From: Bin80 sp965220365
GTDB lineage: Bacteria; Bacteroidota; Rhodothermia; Rhodothermales; Bin80
DNA length: 64,000 nt
NCBI GenBank assembly: GCA_965220365.1
Contig: OZ244823.1
Coordinates: forward strand, 2,294,001 to 2,358,000
Reading direction: 5' to 3'
Both the position numbers and the translations under genes were made by a program. The notes under the pieces are model-generated. The model saw only the letters and a list, made by a program, of their open reading frames with translations, searched no databases and was not told the origin of the DNA. This document shows, one piece after another, positions 18,299 through 27,517 of this stretch (positions are counted from its first letter, which is position 1; the number at the start of each line of letters is the position of its first letter).

Positions 18299-18964
18299 AT
18301 GACCAAGGGAAACCTGGAGCAAATAGTGGCAGACGGAGAGGGCTTACTTCTTGAATTTAAACATCGCTTACCCGAGAGCGAGCGGGTTGCTCGCGAAGTG
18401 ACCGCATTGGCAAATACCAATGGCGGATACCTATTAATTGGAGTTACGGATGATGGGAATCTAAGTGGTGTGAAGGATCCTGAAGAGGAGATGTACGCTC
18501 TCAATCATGCACTTGAGAAGTACTGCACGCCCGAGATAGCCCTGAAGTCAGAATATATCAAGGTCAGTCGAACCCGTACAGTAGTCGTGATCAAGATCCC
18601 ATTGAGCCCGACTCGCCCTCATTATGTTCGAGATATGTCTACCCATCAAAGATCCGTCTTTGTTAGATACAGAGATATGTGTATTGCGGCGAGCCGCGAA
18701 GCGCGGAAGCTGATGAGACGACCACCAAACACAGAAAATGTATTGATCGAACTCGGCAAGAAAGAGCGCCTTCTCTTGCACCTTCTTGAGCAAGCAGGTC
18801 GGGTGAGCGTCTACAGCTTTACAAAACATGCGAAAATCCACCCTGGAAGGGCATCCCGTATAATCATCAGAATGACAAGAGCTGGAATTCTTCGTCATCA
18901 TATTGACTTGGATGAAGATTACTTCACTGCAGGCGAAGCGCTACGCTCCAACTCGTGTAAATAA
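18299..18964 (+). CDS. Schlafen AlbA_2-domain putative DNA/RNA-binding protein
   Basis: The protein of 221 residues (ATG at 18299; a TTG 9 bases upstream is also possible) has an N-terminal AlbA_2/Schlafen-type domain: E-G-L-L-L-E-F-K near residue 14, then A-L-A-N-T-N-G-G-Y-L-L-I-G-V-T-D-D-G and Y-C-T-P-E-I. The C-terminal ~70 residues look like a winged helix (L-L-L-H-L-L-E-Q-A-G-R-V-S-V-Y-S-F, then R-A-S-R-I-I-I-R-M). Such proteins are usually described as transcriptional regulators or ATP-binding proteins. Its function is unproven. It lies upstream of the susC/susD pair on the same strand but is separated by 525 bases, so control of that locus is only a possibility. Confidence 0.7.
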   Translation: MTKGNLEQIVADGEGLLLEFKHRLPESERVAREVTALANTNGGYLLIGVTDDGNLSGVKDPEEEMYALNHALEKYCTPEIALKSEYIKVSRTRTVVVIKIPLSPTRPHYVRDMSTHQRSVFVRYRDMCIAASREARKLMRRPPNTENVLIELGKKERLLLHLLEQAGRVSVYSFTKHAKIHPGRASRIIIRMTRAGILRHHIDLDEDYFTAGEALRSNSCK

Positions 18965-19489
18965 TCACCGCCCGTAGTTTCATTCATGGATGGATATCCC
19001 TATCCGTGATGGAATTCATTCACACGAGAATGCCCTAGAGTGAGCTTTCCGGAAGATCAGCTGTAAATCATACCGGTCAACTGTAGGACAACTGCCTTGA
19101 TTTGAGAATCACATCTCAAACTGTAGAGATCTGAATCTTTTGACAATTTAATCCCATACCTGCAGAGTAAGCTTCTGGCCAGACTTATATAAACTCTATC
19201 TCCGTTCCGTGGTTAGTTACTTCATAGGTTGTCATCCTTGGCAGAACAAAAACCAAATGCCTGGGTATAACTCCCGTATTTCGGGGGCAGATCGAGTTCT
19301 AGTTACAGCCTCGGATGTAGTTCACTTGATTTTTACGGCCCGAGTTTAAATCATGTTTTGACGCACTGAAAATTGCAGGACAGGCGAGGTTTGGAGTTTT
19401 TTTACAGATATTTTCGTACGTTACGGCAGTACTGCCTGCTCGAGAAGGAAGTTTTTCCGGTCAACAACATTTCACTAAATAGAACAATC
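18965..19489. other. Intergenic leader upstream of susC-like gene
   Basis: This 525-base AT-rich region precedes the SusC-like gene. No RNA gene or convincing protein is seen. A TTGACA hexamer occurs at 19140-19145 facing right, but no good -10 follows at normal spacing. A Bacteroidota-type TAnnTTTG box at correct spacing was also not found. Confidence 0.4.
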
Positions 19490-22400
19490 ATGCTCAAAAA
19501 CATACTCAGGCTCTACGTGTGTAGTCTATGTATCTTGCTGGCATCGCTCATGTCGGTAGACAAGGTTGCACATGCTCAAGACCATACTGTTCAAGGTACG
19601 GTCGTCTCTGCCGTCGACAACACGCCTCTGCCAGGTGCCTCAGTTGTCGAAACCGGCACACTGAATGGTACCGCTACCGATGTAGACGGAACATTCTCTC
19701 TTGAAGTATCCAGTCCAAATGCATCAATCTCAATCACGTTTATTGGCTTCGTAAGTCAAACCATTGCGATAGAGGGCCGGGATGATATCACGGTCTCCCT
19801 TGAGGAAGATACCGGACTCTTGGAAGAAGTCGTTGTGACCGCAGGTGGTATTGAGCGAAGGGAGCGCGCATTGGGATATGCCGTGACCGAAGTGGGTGGT
19901 GAGGATCTGCGTGAGGTTCGAGAAAACAATGTCGCAAATGCGCTGGCCGGTAAAGTAGCCGGTGTGATCGTTACAAAGCCCGCTACTGGGCCTGCAGGCT
20001 CAAGTCGTGTAATCATACGTGGTGCGTCATCTCTCGGCGAAGATAGCCAACCACTCTACGTGGTAGATGGTGTTCCGATTGATAATACAACTCTGGGTAG
20101 TGCCGGTATGTGGGGTGGTTCGGACGGTGGTGATGGAATTGGTTCGATTAATCCTGACGACATCGAAAAGGTGACGGTCCTGAAAGGACCTTCGGCGGCC
20201 GCACTCTACGGTACCCGCGCGAAAAATGGAGTCATCCTGATTACCACCAAGAGGGCTTCGCCAGGTCTGGGATTAGGTGTTGAGTTTTCCAGTAACACGA
20301 CATTTGAGAATGTCCTGGTTAACACGGACTGGCAAACCCAATACGGTCAGGGTACACGTGGAGAAAAGCCGACCTCGGTAGATGAGGCACTTTCGACCGT
20401 TGACGCTGCCTGGGGCCCCCCACTTGATGGTGGACAGACCATAAGTTGGGACGGTACACAGCAACCGTATAGCTTAGCCACCGATCCAGTGACATCCTTT
20501 TACAATACCGGACTTACCAGCACAAACAGTATCGCCCTGACGACGGCAAATGAAGTCAGTTCTCTGAGGATTGGCCTCTCTCATCTGACGAATGAGGGCA
20601 TTAGCCCCAACTCGGGACTTTCACGTACGTCGCTCTCGGTGAGAGGATCTTCGCAATTTGGCTCACGCCTGAGCGCAGATGCAAAAATCAACCTGATCCG
20701 GGAGTTTGTAAACAATCGCCCAAGGTTGAGTGATTCGCCGGGGAATGCAAACTATTCCGTCTATCAGTTGGCACCAAATGTGGATGTGGAAACTATGCGG
20801 TGTCCTCCTGAAGACGAAAGCTGCACAGAGTATGGGACTGATGTAGATGGTCGCGAATTGCACCGAGGCCTATTTGGGAACATCTATCAACAGAATCCTT
20901 ATTGGGCCGCCCACCAGTTCACGAATCAGGATGAAGACCTACGTGCCATCGGATTTGTCTCTCTGGGCTACAAATTTGCTGAAGGTATTCAGTTAACCGG
21001 GCGTTTTGGAGGTGATACCTACACGACACGCCGGACAGGGATTACCCCATGGGGAACCGCGTATAACCCGCTGGGAGGTCAGGGAGAAACCGAATACCGA
21101 ATTACCGAGATTAACACGGACTTCCTCCTCACCGTTAATCGCAGCCTGACCAGTTCGATTGGACTCCAGGCAACCGCGGGTGGAAATATACTCTATCGGG
21201 AGCACGAGACTCTATCGCTGAGTGGCGGGGGAGGGTTTAACGTGCCAGGACTGGAGGTCGTCACGAACCAGAATACCCGATCACATGGCTACGGCTATAA
21301 TGAGAAACAAATTAACTCGCTGTACGGATCAGCAGAATTATCGTACAACGACTTTTTCTACCTGACGCTGACAGGCCGTAATGACTGGTCGTCTACACTT
21401 CCAACCGAGAACAACAGCTATTTCTATCCCTCCGTCAGTGCCAGCCTTGTGTTGACGGATGCGATTGATATGCCTAGTTGGATCAGTTTTGCAAAACTCC
21501 GTGCCTCGTGGGCGGAAGTTGGTGGGGATACATCTCCCTATCAGTTGGCATTAACCTACGGGTTAAGTGGCAGCCACCTTGGTCAGCCTCGTGGGAATAT
21601 TGCACAGGGAAGCATCCCCCTAGCCGACCTGAAACCCTCGGAAACCGTGGGGATCGAAGGAGGCTTTGACATACGCTTTCTGCAGAACCGCTTCGGTATA
21701 GACTTTACCTACTATACCGAGAGTGCGACAAATCAGATTCTATCTACGACTATCTCAAGTGCATCAGGATTTGGTGCCCAGGTGATTAATGCCGGTGAAA
21801 TTTCCAACGAGGGAATTGAATTGCTGATTACTACGACTCCTGTCCGCCAAGGAGACTGGCGCTGGGATGTAGATGTCAACCTTGCACGTAACCGGAATGA
21901 GGTCGTGGAACTCGTAGAAGGACAAACTTCACTGGTTCTCGGCGAAAGTCGGCATAGAGGGAATTTTGTGACCGCTGATGTCGGAGAGGCCTATGGATCA
22001 ATCAAAGGGCGTAAATATCTTCGCCAGAACGTACCGACTGGAGAAGATGCTTCCGATTGTGACGCAACCGGTCCTATCGTGCATGATGCGGACGGGCTAC
22101 CCATGCGGACTTCTGACCTGTGTGTGCTCGGCAATGGCACCCCCGATCTGAGTGGTGGTATTCGGAGTGGATTACGCTGGCGGAATCTCTCAGTGAACCT
22201 GCTTTTTGATATGCGCTTTGGTGGAGAGCTTTTTTCCGTCACCAACAGTGCCGGCTACAGCAACGGACTGCATAAAAATACCCTGCAAGGCCGTGACGTC
22301 GGCTATATCGTCGGGGCTGGCGTCAATGCAGACGGTCAGGCAAACACGGTACAGGCCGATCCGCAAGATTACTTCGGAAGGATTGGTGGCGGAACGATCG

Positions 22401-22666
22401 GCGAGGAATTCGTTTATGATGCCAGCTTCGTAAAGCTTCGGGAAATGTCGATCAGTTACAATCTGCCATCACGCCTATTTGTCCGCACTCCGGTCAAATT
22501 TGCATCGGTTTCCATCGTTGCCAGAAACCTCTTGTTGCTATACAGCAACGTAGACAATCTTGATCCAGAATCCCTGTATAACAGCACGAACCGCGGGATT
22601 GGACTTGAGCATTCAGGGGTGCCGCAGACGCGAAGCATTGGCATCAATCTCAATGTCCGTTTGTAG
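19490..22666 (+). CDS. SusC/RagA-type TonB-linked outer-membrane transporter
   Basis: The protein of 1058 residues starts at the ATG at 19490, directly before a signal peptide (hydrophobic residues 8-25, ending V-A-H-A-Q). A carboxypeptidase-regulatory-like domain spans about residues 30-110 (G-T-V-V-S-A-V-D-N-T-P-L-P-G-A-S-V). The linker E-E-V-V-V-T-A-G and a TonB plug follow, with N-A-L-A-G-K-V-A-G-V, R-I-I-R-G-type and L-Y-V-V-D-G-V-P-I motifs. A large beta-barrel fills the rest. With its SusD partner it forms a substrate-import pair in the outer membrane, powered by TonB. The substrate cannot be deduced because no glycosidase, peptidase or sulfatase is adjacent. An upstream in-frame extension to 19373 lacks the signal peptide at its start and is not preferred. 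Confidence 0.95.
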   Translation: MLKNILRLYVCSLCILLASLMSVDKVAHAQDHTVQGTVVSAVDNTPLPGASVVETGTLNGTATDVDGTFSLEVSSPNASISITFIGFVSQTIAIEGRDDITVSLEEDTGLLEEVVVTAGGIERRERALGYAVTEVGGEDLREVRENNVANALAGKVAGVIVTKPATGPAGSSRVIIRGASSLGEDSQPLYVVDGVPIDNTTLGSAGMWGGSDGGDGIGSINPDDIEKVTVLKGPSAAALYGTRAKNGVILITTKRASPGLGLGVEFSSNTTFENVLVNTDWQTQYGQGTRGEKPTSVDEALSTVDAAWGPPLDGGQTISWDGTQQPYSLATDPVTSFYNTGLTSTNSIALTTANEVSSLRIGLSHLTNEGISPNSGLSRTSLSVRGSSQFGSRLSADAKINLIREFVNNRPRLSDSPGNANYSVYQLAPNVDVETMRCPPEDESCTEYGTDVDGRELHRGLFGNIYQQNPYWAAHQFTNQDEDLRAIGFVSLGYKFAEGIQLTGRFGGDTYTTRRTGITPWGTAYNPLGGQGETEYRITEINTDFLLTVNRSLTSSIGLQATAGGNILYREHETLSLSGGGGFNVPGLEVVTNQNTRSHGYGYNEKQINSLYGSAELSYNDFFYLTLTGRNDWSSTLPTENNSYFYPSVSASLVLTDAIDMPSWISFAKLRASWAEVGGDTSPYQLALTYGLSGSHLGQPRGNIAQGSIPLADLKPSETVGIEGGFDIRFLQNRFGIDFTYYTESATNQILSTTISSASGFGAQVINAGEISNEGIELLITTTPVRQGDWRWDVDVNLARNRNEVVELVEGQTSLVLGESRHRGNFVTADVGEAYGSIKGRKYLRQNVPTGEDASDCDATGPIVHDADGLPMRTSDLCVLGNGTPDLSGGIRSGLRWRNLSVNLLFDMRFGGELFSVTNSAGYSNGLHKNTLQGRDVGYIVGAGVNADGQANTVQADPQDYFGRIGGGTIGEEFVYDASFVKLREMSISYNLPSRLFVRTPVKFASVSIVARNLLLLYSNVDNLDPESLYNSTNRGIGLEHSGVPQTRSIGINLNVRL

Positions 22667-22694
22667 CCCTAATCACTTGAAAAACTCAAATACT

Positions 22695-24221
22695 ATGACC
22701 AAATTGAATAGACTTTCGATAGCGGCTGCTTTGTGTTTGTCTCTCCTGATTGCCTCTTGTGATTCAGGTTTTGAAGAGATGAACGTAAATCCGACGCAAG
22801 CTTCTCAGATTGACCCAAACTTCAAGTTGACCAATATCCAACTGCGGATAAGTGGCGAGCGTTATGAAAATTGGCGAACCAATCTGATTTACAGCTCCGT
22901 AATGATTCAGCATTTTGCCACCTTGCCTGGTTATTGGGCAGGTGACAAGTATGGATATATTGCCTCCTATTCTGCCGCGATGTGGGATCGGTATTACCCC
23001 AATATCGCCAAGAATATTGAGGATCTCCTTCTGCAAACTTCTGAAGACCCGGAGATGGCAAACATGCATCATATCACGCAGATTGTGCGTGTGATCATGT
23101 ACCATCGGCTGACTGACCTCTATGGAGACATTCCATATTCCGAGGCAGGCAAGGGATTCATTGAAGGGATTACCCAGCCAAAATATGATGCGCAGTCAAC
23201 GATCTACCCGGATATGTTGGCAAAACTTGAGGCGGCTGCTTCGGGACTGAACGCAGGTAGCCCTTCTTTTGGTGGTGGAGATCTGATGTATCAGGGAGAT
23301 GTAGAGAAATGGAAGAGGTTGGCAAATTCCTTGATGTTACGATTGGGCATGCGCCTGGTTAAAGTTGATGCCAGTGCAGCCCAGAGTTGGGTCCAGAAGG
23401 CCATTGCCGGTGGAACGATGGAAAGCAACGATGACATTGCCTATGTCCCCCATAATGACCCTTCTGGCTGGAGAAATGGAAACGGCCAGGTATTCCTTGC
23501 AGACAGGAGTCCACGGATCAGCGAATTTTTCGCGAACTGGATGGTAGAGCATGGTGACCCGCGCCTCTATGTATATGGACAAACCCCTGTAGCCGGATCC
23601 GCCCCGATTGGGATGCCAAACGGCCGGATCGCTGGTGGATCAGATCCCGACCATGGAATTGAGAACCATTCCAGTTGGGTAAGTTGTGATTCCAATGCCG
23701 AACCCTGTGGGATGGATGTATACCTCGTCCCCAATGATGTGATCAAGGGGAATGATGATCCAATGTTCTTTATGACCTACGCCGAAGTTGAGCTTCTCAA
23801 AGCCGAGGCCGCACTTCGTGGCTGGCATAGCGGAGATGCTGCGACTCATTATGCAAATGGTGTTCGCGCCGCAATGGAATATCTTGCAATGTATGGTGCG
23901 GCTGCAGCGATTTCAAGCGAAGATATTGATGCTTATCTGGCTGCGAATCCCTACGATGCTGCAAACGGCATGAAGATGATTAATGAACAGCTTTGGGCTG
24001 CTGTGCTACTCAACGAGTATGAAGCTTTTGCGAATTGGAGGCGGACCGGCTATCCCGAACTGACTCCTGTCAATTATCCTGGCAATGTAACTGGCGGCAC
24101 GATCCCTCGTCGGTTACGCTATAGGGAGAATGAGGCCGTAGCCAATCCACAGAATTATTCTGCAGCAGTTTCTGCCCAGGGACCAGATGAGTTAACCACA
24201 CGCGTCTGGTGGGACAGATAA
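22695..24221 (+). CDS. SusD/RagB-type nutrient-binding outer-membrane lipoprotein
   Basis: The 508-residue protein begins at the ATG at 22695 with a lipoprotein signal (L-S-L-L-I-A-S-C, lipidated cysteine near residue 20), followed by D-S-G-F-E-E-M-N-V-N-P. This is typical of the SusD-like_2 branch. The motif H-R-L-T-D-L-Y-G-D-I-P-Y-S-E-A and the late A-W-R-R/N-W-R-R-T-G-Y-P-E-L segment also fit that branch. It binds substrate at the cell surface and acts as a lid for the SusC-like barrel encoded 28 bases upstream. A strong terminator follows. Confidence 0.93.
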   Translation: MTKLNRLSIAAALCLSLLIASCDSGFEEMNVNPTQASQIDPNFKLTNIQLRISGERYENWRTNLIYSSVMIQHFATLPGYWAGDKYGYIASYSAAMWDRYYPNIAKNIEDLLLQTSEDPEMANMHHITQIVRVIMYHRLTDLYGDIPYSEAGKGFIEGITQPKYDAQSTIYPDMLAKLEAAASGLNAGSPSFGGGDLMYQGDVEKWKRLANSLMLRLGMRLVKVDASAAQSWVQKAIAGGTMESNDDIAYVPHNDPSGWRNGNGQVFLADRSPRISEFFANWMVEHGDPRLYVYGQTPVAGSAPIGMPNGRIAGGSDPDHGIENHSSWVSCDSNAEPCGMDVYLVPNDVIKGNDDPMFFMTYAEVELLKAEAALRGWHSGDAATHYANGVRAAMEYLAMYGAAAAISSEDIDAYLAANPYDAANGMKMINEQLWAAVLLNEYEAFANWRRTGYPELTPVNYPGNVTGGTIPRRLRYRENEAVANPQNYSAAVSAQGPDELTTRVWWDR

Positions 24222-24237
24222 TCAGGCATTGACCACT

Positions 24238-24279
24238 AAAACGGGGGCATCTGCATTTGCGGTTGCCCCCGTTTTATTT
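24238..24279 (+). terminator. Rho-independent terminator of the susCD unit
   Basis: A perfect 12-bp stem (AAAACGGGGGCA at 24238-24249 pairing with 24264-24275), a 14-base loop and a T-rich tail (TTTTATTT) lie 17 bases after the susD stop. The T tail is exactly the 8-base target duplicated by the IS1595 element that begins at 24280. Confidence 0.9.
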
Positions 24280-24303
24280 GGGAATTATAACCGAAACTGT
24301 AAC
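24280..24303 (+). repeat. IS1595 left inverted repeat
   Basis: Twenty-four bases that match the reverse complement of 28709-28732 without mismatch. They are immediately preceded by the target duplication TTTTATTT. Confidence 0.93.
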
Positions 24304-24350
24304 TTTTGTTAGGATATTGCGTATATTAGGTACAACAAAGTTATAGAAAA

Positions 24351-25316
24351 ATGTCTGCAAATGGACCTGGACGCTCAAATCGAAAAGGCATCAGCTTAAT
24401 TCAACTGGGAAAATGGTTTCCTGATGAAGCATCTGCGGAGAAATGGTTTGAAGCCATGATCTGGCCGGACGGGCGAAAATGCCCCCGGTGTGGCTGTAAG
24501 AACACCTACAGAACTAAGAACGGTAATGGAATGCCATATCGCTGCCGTGAGTGTAAACGGTATTTCTCCGTCAAAACCGGTACAGCGCTACAAAGCACCA
24601 AGATACCCCTGCAGAAATGGGTTTGGGCGATCTTTCTCGAAGCAACCAGCCTCAAAGGTGTATCCAGTATGAAACTGCACCGCGACCTGGGGATTGCCCA
24701 GAAGAATGCGTGGCATATGCTGCACCGGATCCGTGAAGGTTTGATCCCCAACCTGAAAGAAGCATTCAACGGCCCGGTCGAAGTAGACGAAACCTACATC
24801 GGTGGACTGGAAAAGAACAAACATGAAGACAAGAAACTTCATGCCGGACGGGGAACGGTTGGAAAGGTAGCTGTTGTAGGTGCCAAAGACCGTGAAACGA
24901 ATCAGATCATTGCACAAGTCGTTCCTGATACCACGAAAAGCACGTTACAGGGCTTTGTAGAACAAACCAGGGCAAAGGATGCCCCTGTATTCACGGATGA
25001 ACACAGTAGCTATCAGGGGCTTACAGATCACTTCTGGGTATGCCACAGCAGTAAGGAATGGACGCTTGCCACGACGATCAATCACCTTGCTCATACCAAC
25101 GGAGTAGAATCCTTCTGGGCTGTATTCAAACGTGCGTTCCATGGTACCTATCACCGCATGAGTGTGAAGCATCTGAACCGGTACGTCAATCAGTTCGCAG
25201 GGAAGCATAATATCCGGGAACTGGATACGATCGACCAGATGAAGTCCATTGCCCAAGGCATGGTCGGGAAACGGTGCAGGATTCAAGACCTAACCGCAAA
25301 TTCCCCTGTAGCCTAA
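24351..25316 (+). CDS. IS1595-family transposase
   Basis: The 321-residue protein starts 71 bases inside the left end. An N-terminal zinc ribbon (C-P-R-C-G-C ... C-R-E-C, about residues 44-66) is followed by a helix-turn-helix region. The ISXO2-like catalytic domain has P-V-E-V-D-E-T-Y-I-G-G (first Asp), F-T-D-E-H-S-S-Y (second Asp) and the N-G-V-E-S-F-W motif near the end. The reading frame looks intact, so the transposase may be active. Its stop (TAA 25314-25316) overlaps the ATG of the passenger methyltransferase gene by one base (TAATG), suggesting coupled translation. Confidence 0.93.
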   Translation: MSANGPGRSNRKGISLIQLGKWFPDEASAEKWFEAMIWPDGRKCPRCGCKNTYRTKNGNGMPYRCRECKRYFSVKTGTALQSTKIPLQKWVWAIFLEATSLKGVSSMKLHRDLGIAQKNAWHMLHRIREGLIPNLKEAFNGPVEVDETYIGGLEKNKHEDKKLHAGRGTVGKVAVVGAKDRETNQIIAQVVPDTTKSTLQGFVEQTRAKDAPVFTDEHSSYQGLTDHFWVCHSSKEWTLATTINHLAHTNGVESFWAVFKRAFHGTYHRMSVKHLNRYVNQFAGKHNIRELDTIDQMKSIAQGMVGKRCRIQDLTANSPVA

Positions 25317-25831
25317 TGCAACCAAACGCATTATACTACGGGGATTGTCTGGATTGGATGGAGCAATGGGATGATCAATCTGTGGATCTTATCTATCTAG
25401 ATCCGCCATTTAACTCTAAAGCGACCTATAACCAGTTGTATCATGGGGACGGAGGTGGAGATGCACAGTTTCGTGCATTCACAGATACATGGGTATGGGA
25501 TGAAGCAGCTGAAGATAGATGGACAAGGTATAAGAATGCTCCGGGGTTAAAAGCTCACGATGCAATTTGTGGATTGCATCAGATCCTGGGAAAGTGTGGG
25601 ATGTTGGCTTATCTGACCTATATGGCTGAGCGCCTGGAGCATATGCATCGGTTGTTGAAAGACACGGGAAGTATTTATCTGCATTGTGATCCAACGGCCA
25701 GTCATTACCTGAAGGTTGTAATGGATGCAATATATGTTAAGCATACCGGGGGGGGGGGGGGACTCCCTACCATTTATGCAAGTCAAAACCGGGAAAAATT
25801 GATTGATTTCAAATTTTTTTATTTGATCTGA
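25316..25831 (+). pseudogene. DNA methyltransferase, 5' part (interrupted by IS110)
   Basis: This is the N-terminal ~144 codons of a beta-class N6-adenine/N4-cytosine DNA methyltransferase. D-L-I-Y-L-D-P-P-F-N-S is the catalytic motif IV, and S-I-Y-L-H-C-D-P-T-A-S-H-Y-L-K follows as usual. Similarity stops at codon ~144 (25747), where a run of 14 G begins. The rest of the open frame (to 25831) is IS110 right-end sequence. The 3' part resumes at about 27518. Joining H-T-G-G to A-F-Q-N-E-I-V-W restores the family sequence and would give a protein of about 478 residues. The gene is inactivated unless the IS110 element excises precisely. Confidence 0.85.
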
Positions 25832-25886
25832 GATTTACGTGATTTCTACGGACTTTCCTCTGCAGATTGATTTCGTTTTTTTCGGG

Positions 25887-27191
25887 TTATCCGGCTGGTT
25901 GTAGCAATTTGGTAGCAGCGGTTGCTCGACTGTGGTCAAAGCATGTTTGGTCCCGAAGCATAGCACAGGCGATGGCGAGCAGGCGGTCTGCGACCGAGCG
26001 CAGGGCTCGACCATGACTGTGACCGCGTTCCCGGAGAGCTTTATACTTGGCTTTGCTGATGGAGTCGTGCTGGATGGCCACGCGGCTCCAGTGGTAGACG
26101 GCGTTGACCAGGCGTGCCTGCGAGGCTCGTCGTCGAACCACTCGCCAGGATTTTCCTGAGCGTCGGGTGACAGGGGCGACGCCACACAGGCAGCGTAGCC
26201 CCCTGTAATCCCGGTTCTTGACCAACCCGGATGCCTCCGAGAGGAGCGTTGCCAACACCGTGGTTCCGACCCCGGGCATGGAGGAAAGAATCTCCACATC
26301 GTGCAATGGATTCCCCGAAGCGGTCGGCTTGCTCTGGACTTGTTCCGGTTCGTGCGAAGCGCTGGGAACCGGGGTTTGATCCGATGCAAGGATCACTTCC
26401 ATGGCATGCTGAGCCTCCTGAACTTGTTGCTCGATCAACGCGAGCTGCTGCATAAGAAGCCGGATGCGTGTGGTGGCCGCCTCCAAGACCCCGGCGGCGA
26501 TCGTGACCGGCTGGGCCCGCAAGTATTGGAGCACCTTCTCTGCATTCAAACGCCGAATCCGGTGTTTTTTGAGCACTTTTTCCACCGAAGAGAGGCGTAC
26601 CCGGCGAGCACGTGTTGGTGTGGGAATGAGCGTCCATAGGGCCATCAATACCGGAGAGAACAGCGGGAACCCAAGTTCCAGGAACTGCGGAAAGTACCGC
26701 CAGAGCTGGGCGCGGACCTGATGCGTAAGCCGAGTGCGCTGACTGGTGAGTTCCTCACTCATTCGCGACCACTCGCGCAGCTGGACGATCTTGGCATCCA
26801 GAGGATCCAGTTCACGTAGACAGACAGGATCGGTCCGGAGGGCATCGGCAAGCACGTGTGCATCCCGACGATCATCTTTGGCCCCTGCAGGTGAAAACCG
26901 ATCCCGGAAGCGGTCCAGTTGTTTGGGATTGATGGAAAAGGTTGGAATCCCTCGATCCAGCAGACTGTCCACCACGGGACCGTGTGGGATTTCAATGGCG
27001 ACCCCAAGCTGCGCGGCAACACCGCCTGCACAGGCAAGTATCCAATCCAGCAGCTGGCTGAGCCCCTCTCCAGAGTGGGCAAATGCACGTTCGCCCAGAA
27101 CGGCGCCCTCCGAGTTCAAAACGCAGACCTGGTGCGACTGGGAGCCCCAGTCGATCCCTGCAAAAAAAATCGGTTGAAATTTCGTCGACAT
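25887..27191 (-). CDS. IS110-family transposase (DEDD/RuvC-like recombinase)
   Basis: The ATG at 27191 gives 434 residues starting M-S-T-K-F-Q-P-I-F-F-A-G-I-D-W-G-S-Q. The RuvC-like DEDD residues are visible: D in A-G-I-D-W-G, E in V-A-I-E-I-P-H-G-P, and D-D in A-K-D-D-R-R-D-A-H. The C-terminal Tnp_IS116 domain contains L-S-S-M-P-G-V-G and the conserved serine region T-R-R-S-G-K-S. The frame is intact. An in-frame extension to 27272 exists but would run into the structured upstream region and lacks family similarity. IS110 recombinases use a bridge RNA to choose donor and target DNA. Confidence 0.93.
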   Translation of the reverse strand: MSTKFQPIFFAGIDWGSQSHQVCVLNSEGAVLGERAFAHSGEGLSQLLDWILACAGGVAAQLGVAIEIPHGPVVDSLLDRGIPTFSINPKQLDRFRDRFSPAGAKDDRRDAHVLADALRTDPVCLRELDPLDAKIVQLREWSRMSEELTSQRTRLTHQVRAQLWRYFPQFLELGFPLFSPVLMALWTLIPTPTRARRVRLSSVEKVLKKHRIRRLNAEKVLQYLRAQPVTIAAGVLEAATTRIRLLMQQLALIEQQVQEAQHAMEVILASDQTPVPSASHEPEQVQSKPTASGNPLHDVEILSSMPGVGTTVLATLLSEASGLVKNRDYRGLRCLCGVAPVTRRSGKSWRVVRRRASQARLVNAVYHWSRVAIQHDSISKAKYKALRERGHSHGRALRSVADRLLAIACAMLRDQTCFDHSRATAATKLLQPAG

Positions 27192-27240
27192 AATTGAGTA
27201 TCTTTTAAGTGAAGAAGATCGCGGGTCGCCGTGACGTTCC

Positions 27241-27345
27241 GTCTGTCCCTGTATCGGTGCTCTATGGCACAAACTCCCTACGGGGCGTGCATCACGGCAC
27301 TCCCTAGGGCACAGTTCCCCCCCAGGCGCTCAAAGGCGCAGGGGG
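27241..27345 (-). ncRNA. Candidate IS110 bridge RNA (donor loop and adjoining hairpins)
   Basis: Read on the minus strand, three hairpins lie upstream of the transposase. The first is a stem of C-run with GCGC at 27345-27317. The second is a long hairpin at 27309-27276 with inner stem GTGC/GCAC. The third is at 27274-27241 with outer stem GTTTGT/ACAGAC and inner stem GTGC/GCAC. Around the last inner hairpin lie GTAGGGAGT (27281-27273), identical to the element's downstream end (25770-25762), and GATACAGGG (27255-27247), the exact complement of the upstream end CCCTGTATC (27520-27512). One guide identical to the right end and one complementary to the left end, on either side of a small stem, is the layout of a donor-binding loop. 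The RNA's true 5' end is probably further upstream, toward 27500. Confidence 0.6.
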
Positions 27346-27517
27346 CACTTGGTTGCTCCCAGGGAGGTACTCGCGGTGACAGATGCAAAACACAAGCTCG
27401 AAAACGCTTGTGATCTCGGAAAGATAAATCAAGCCTTGTCTTTGGCTGGATCTCGAATCTTCAACTTCGTTAATCACTCTTACAGTGAGCTTGGCTAAGC
27501 ATCACCTATAAGATACA

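Noticed and set aside
19140..19200. Sigma-70-like promoter for susC
   Set aside because: TTGACA is present, but no acceptable -10 hexamer lies 16-18 bases downstream, and the Bacteroidota-type box is absent.
26041..26637. 198-codon frame overlapping the IS110 transposase on the same strand
   Set aside because: Out-of-frame shadow with unnatural composition, fully inside the transposase gene.
25932..27197. Plus-strand frames opposite the IS110 transposase
   Set aside because: No family features. The minus strand encodes a complete DEDD transposase.
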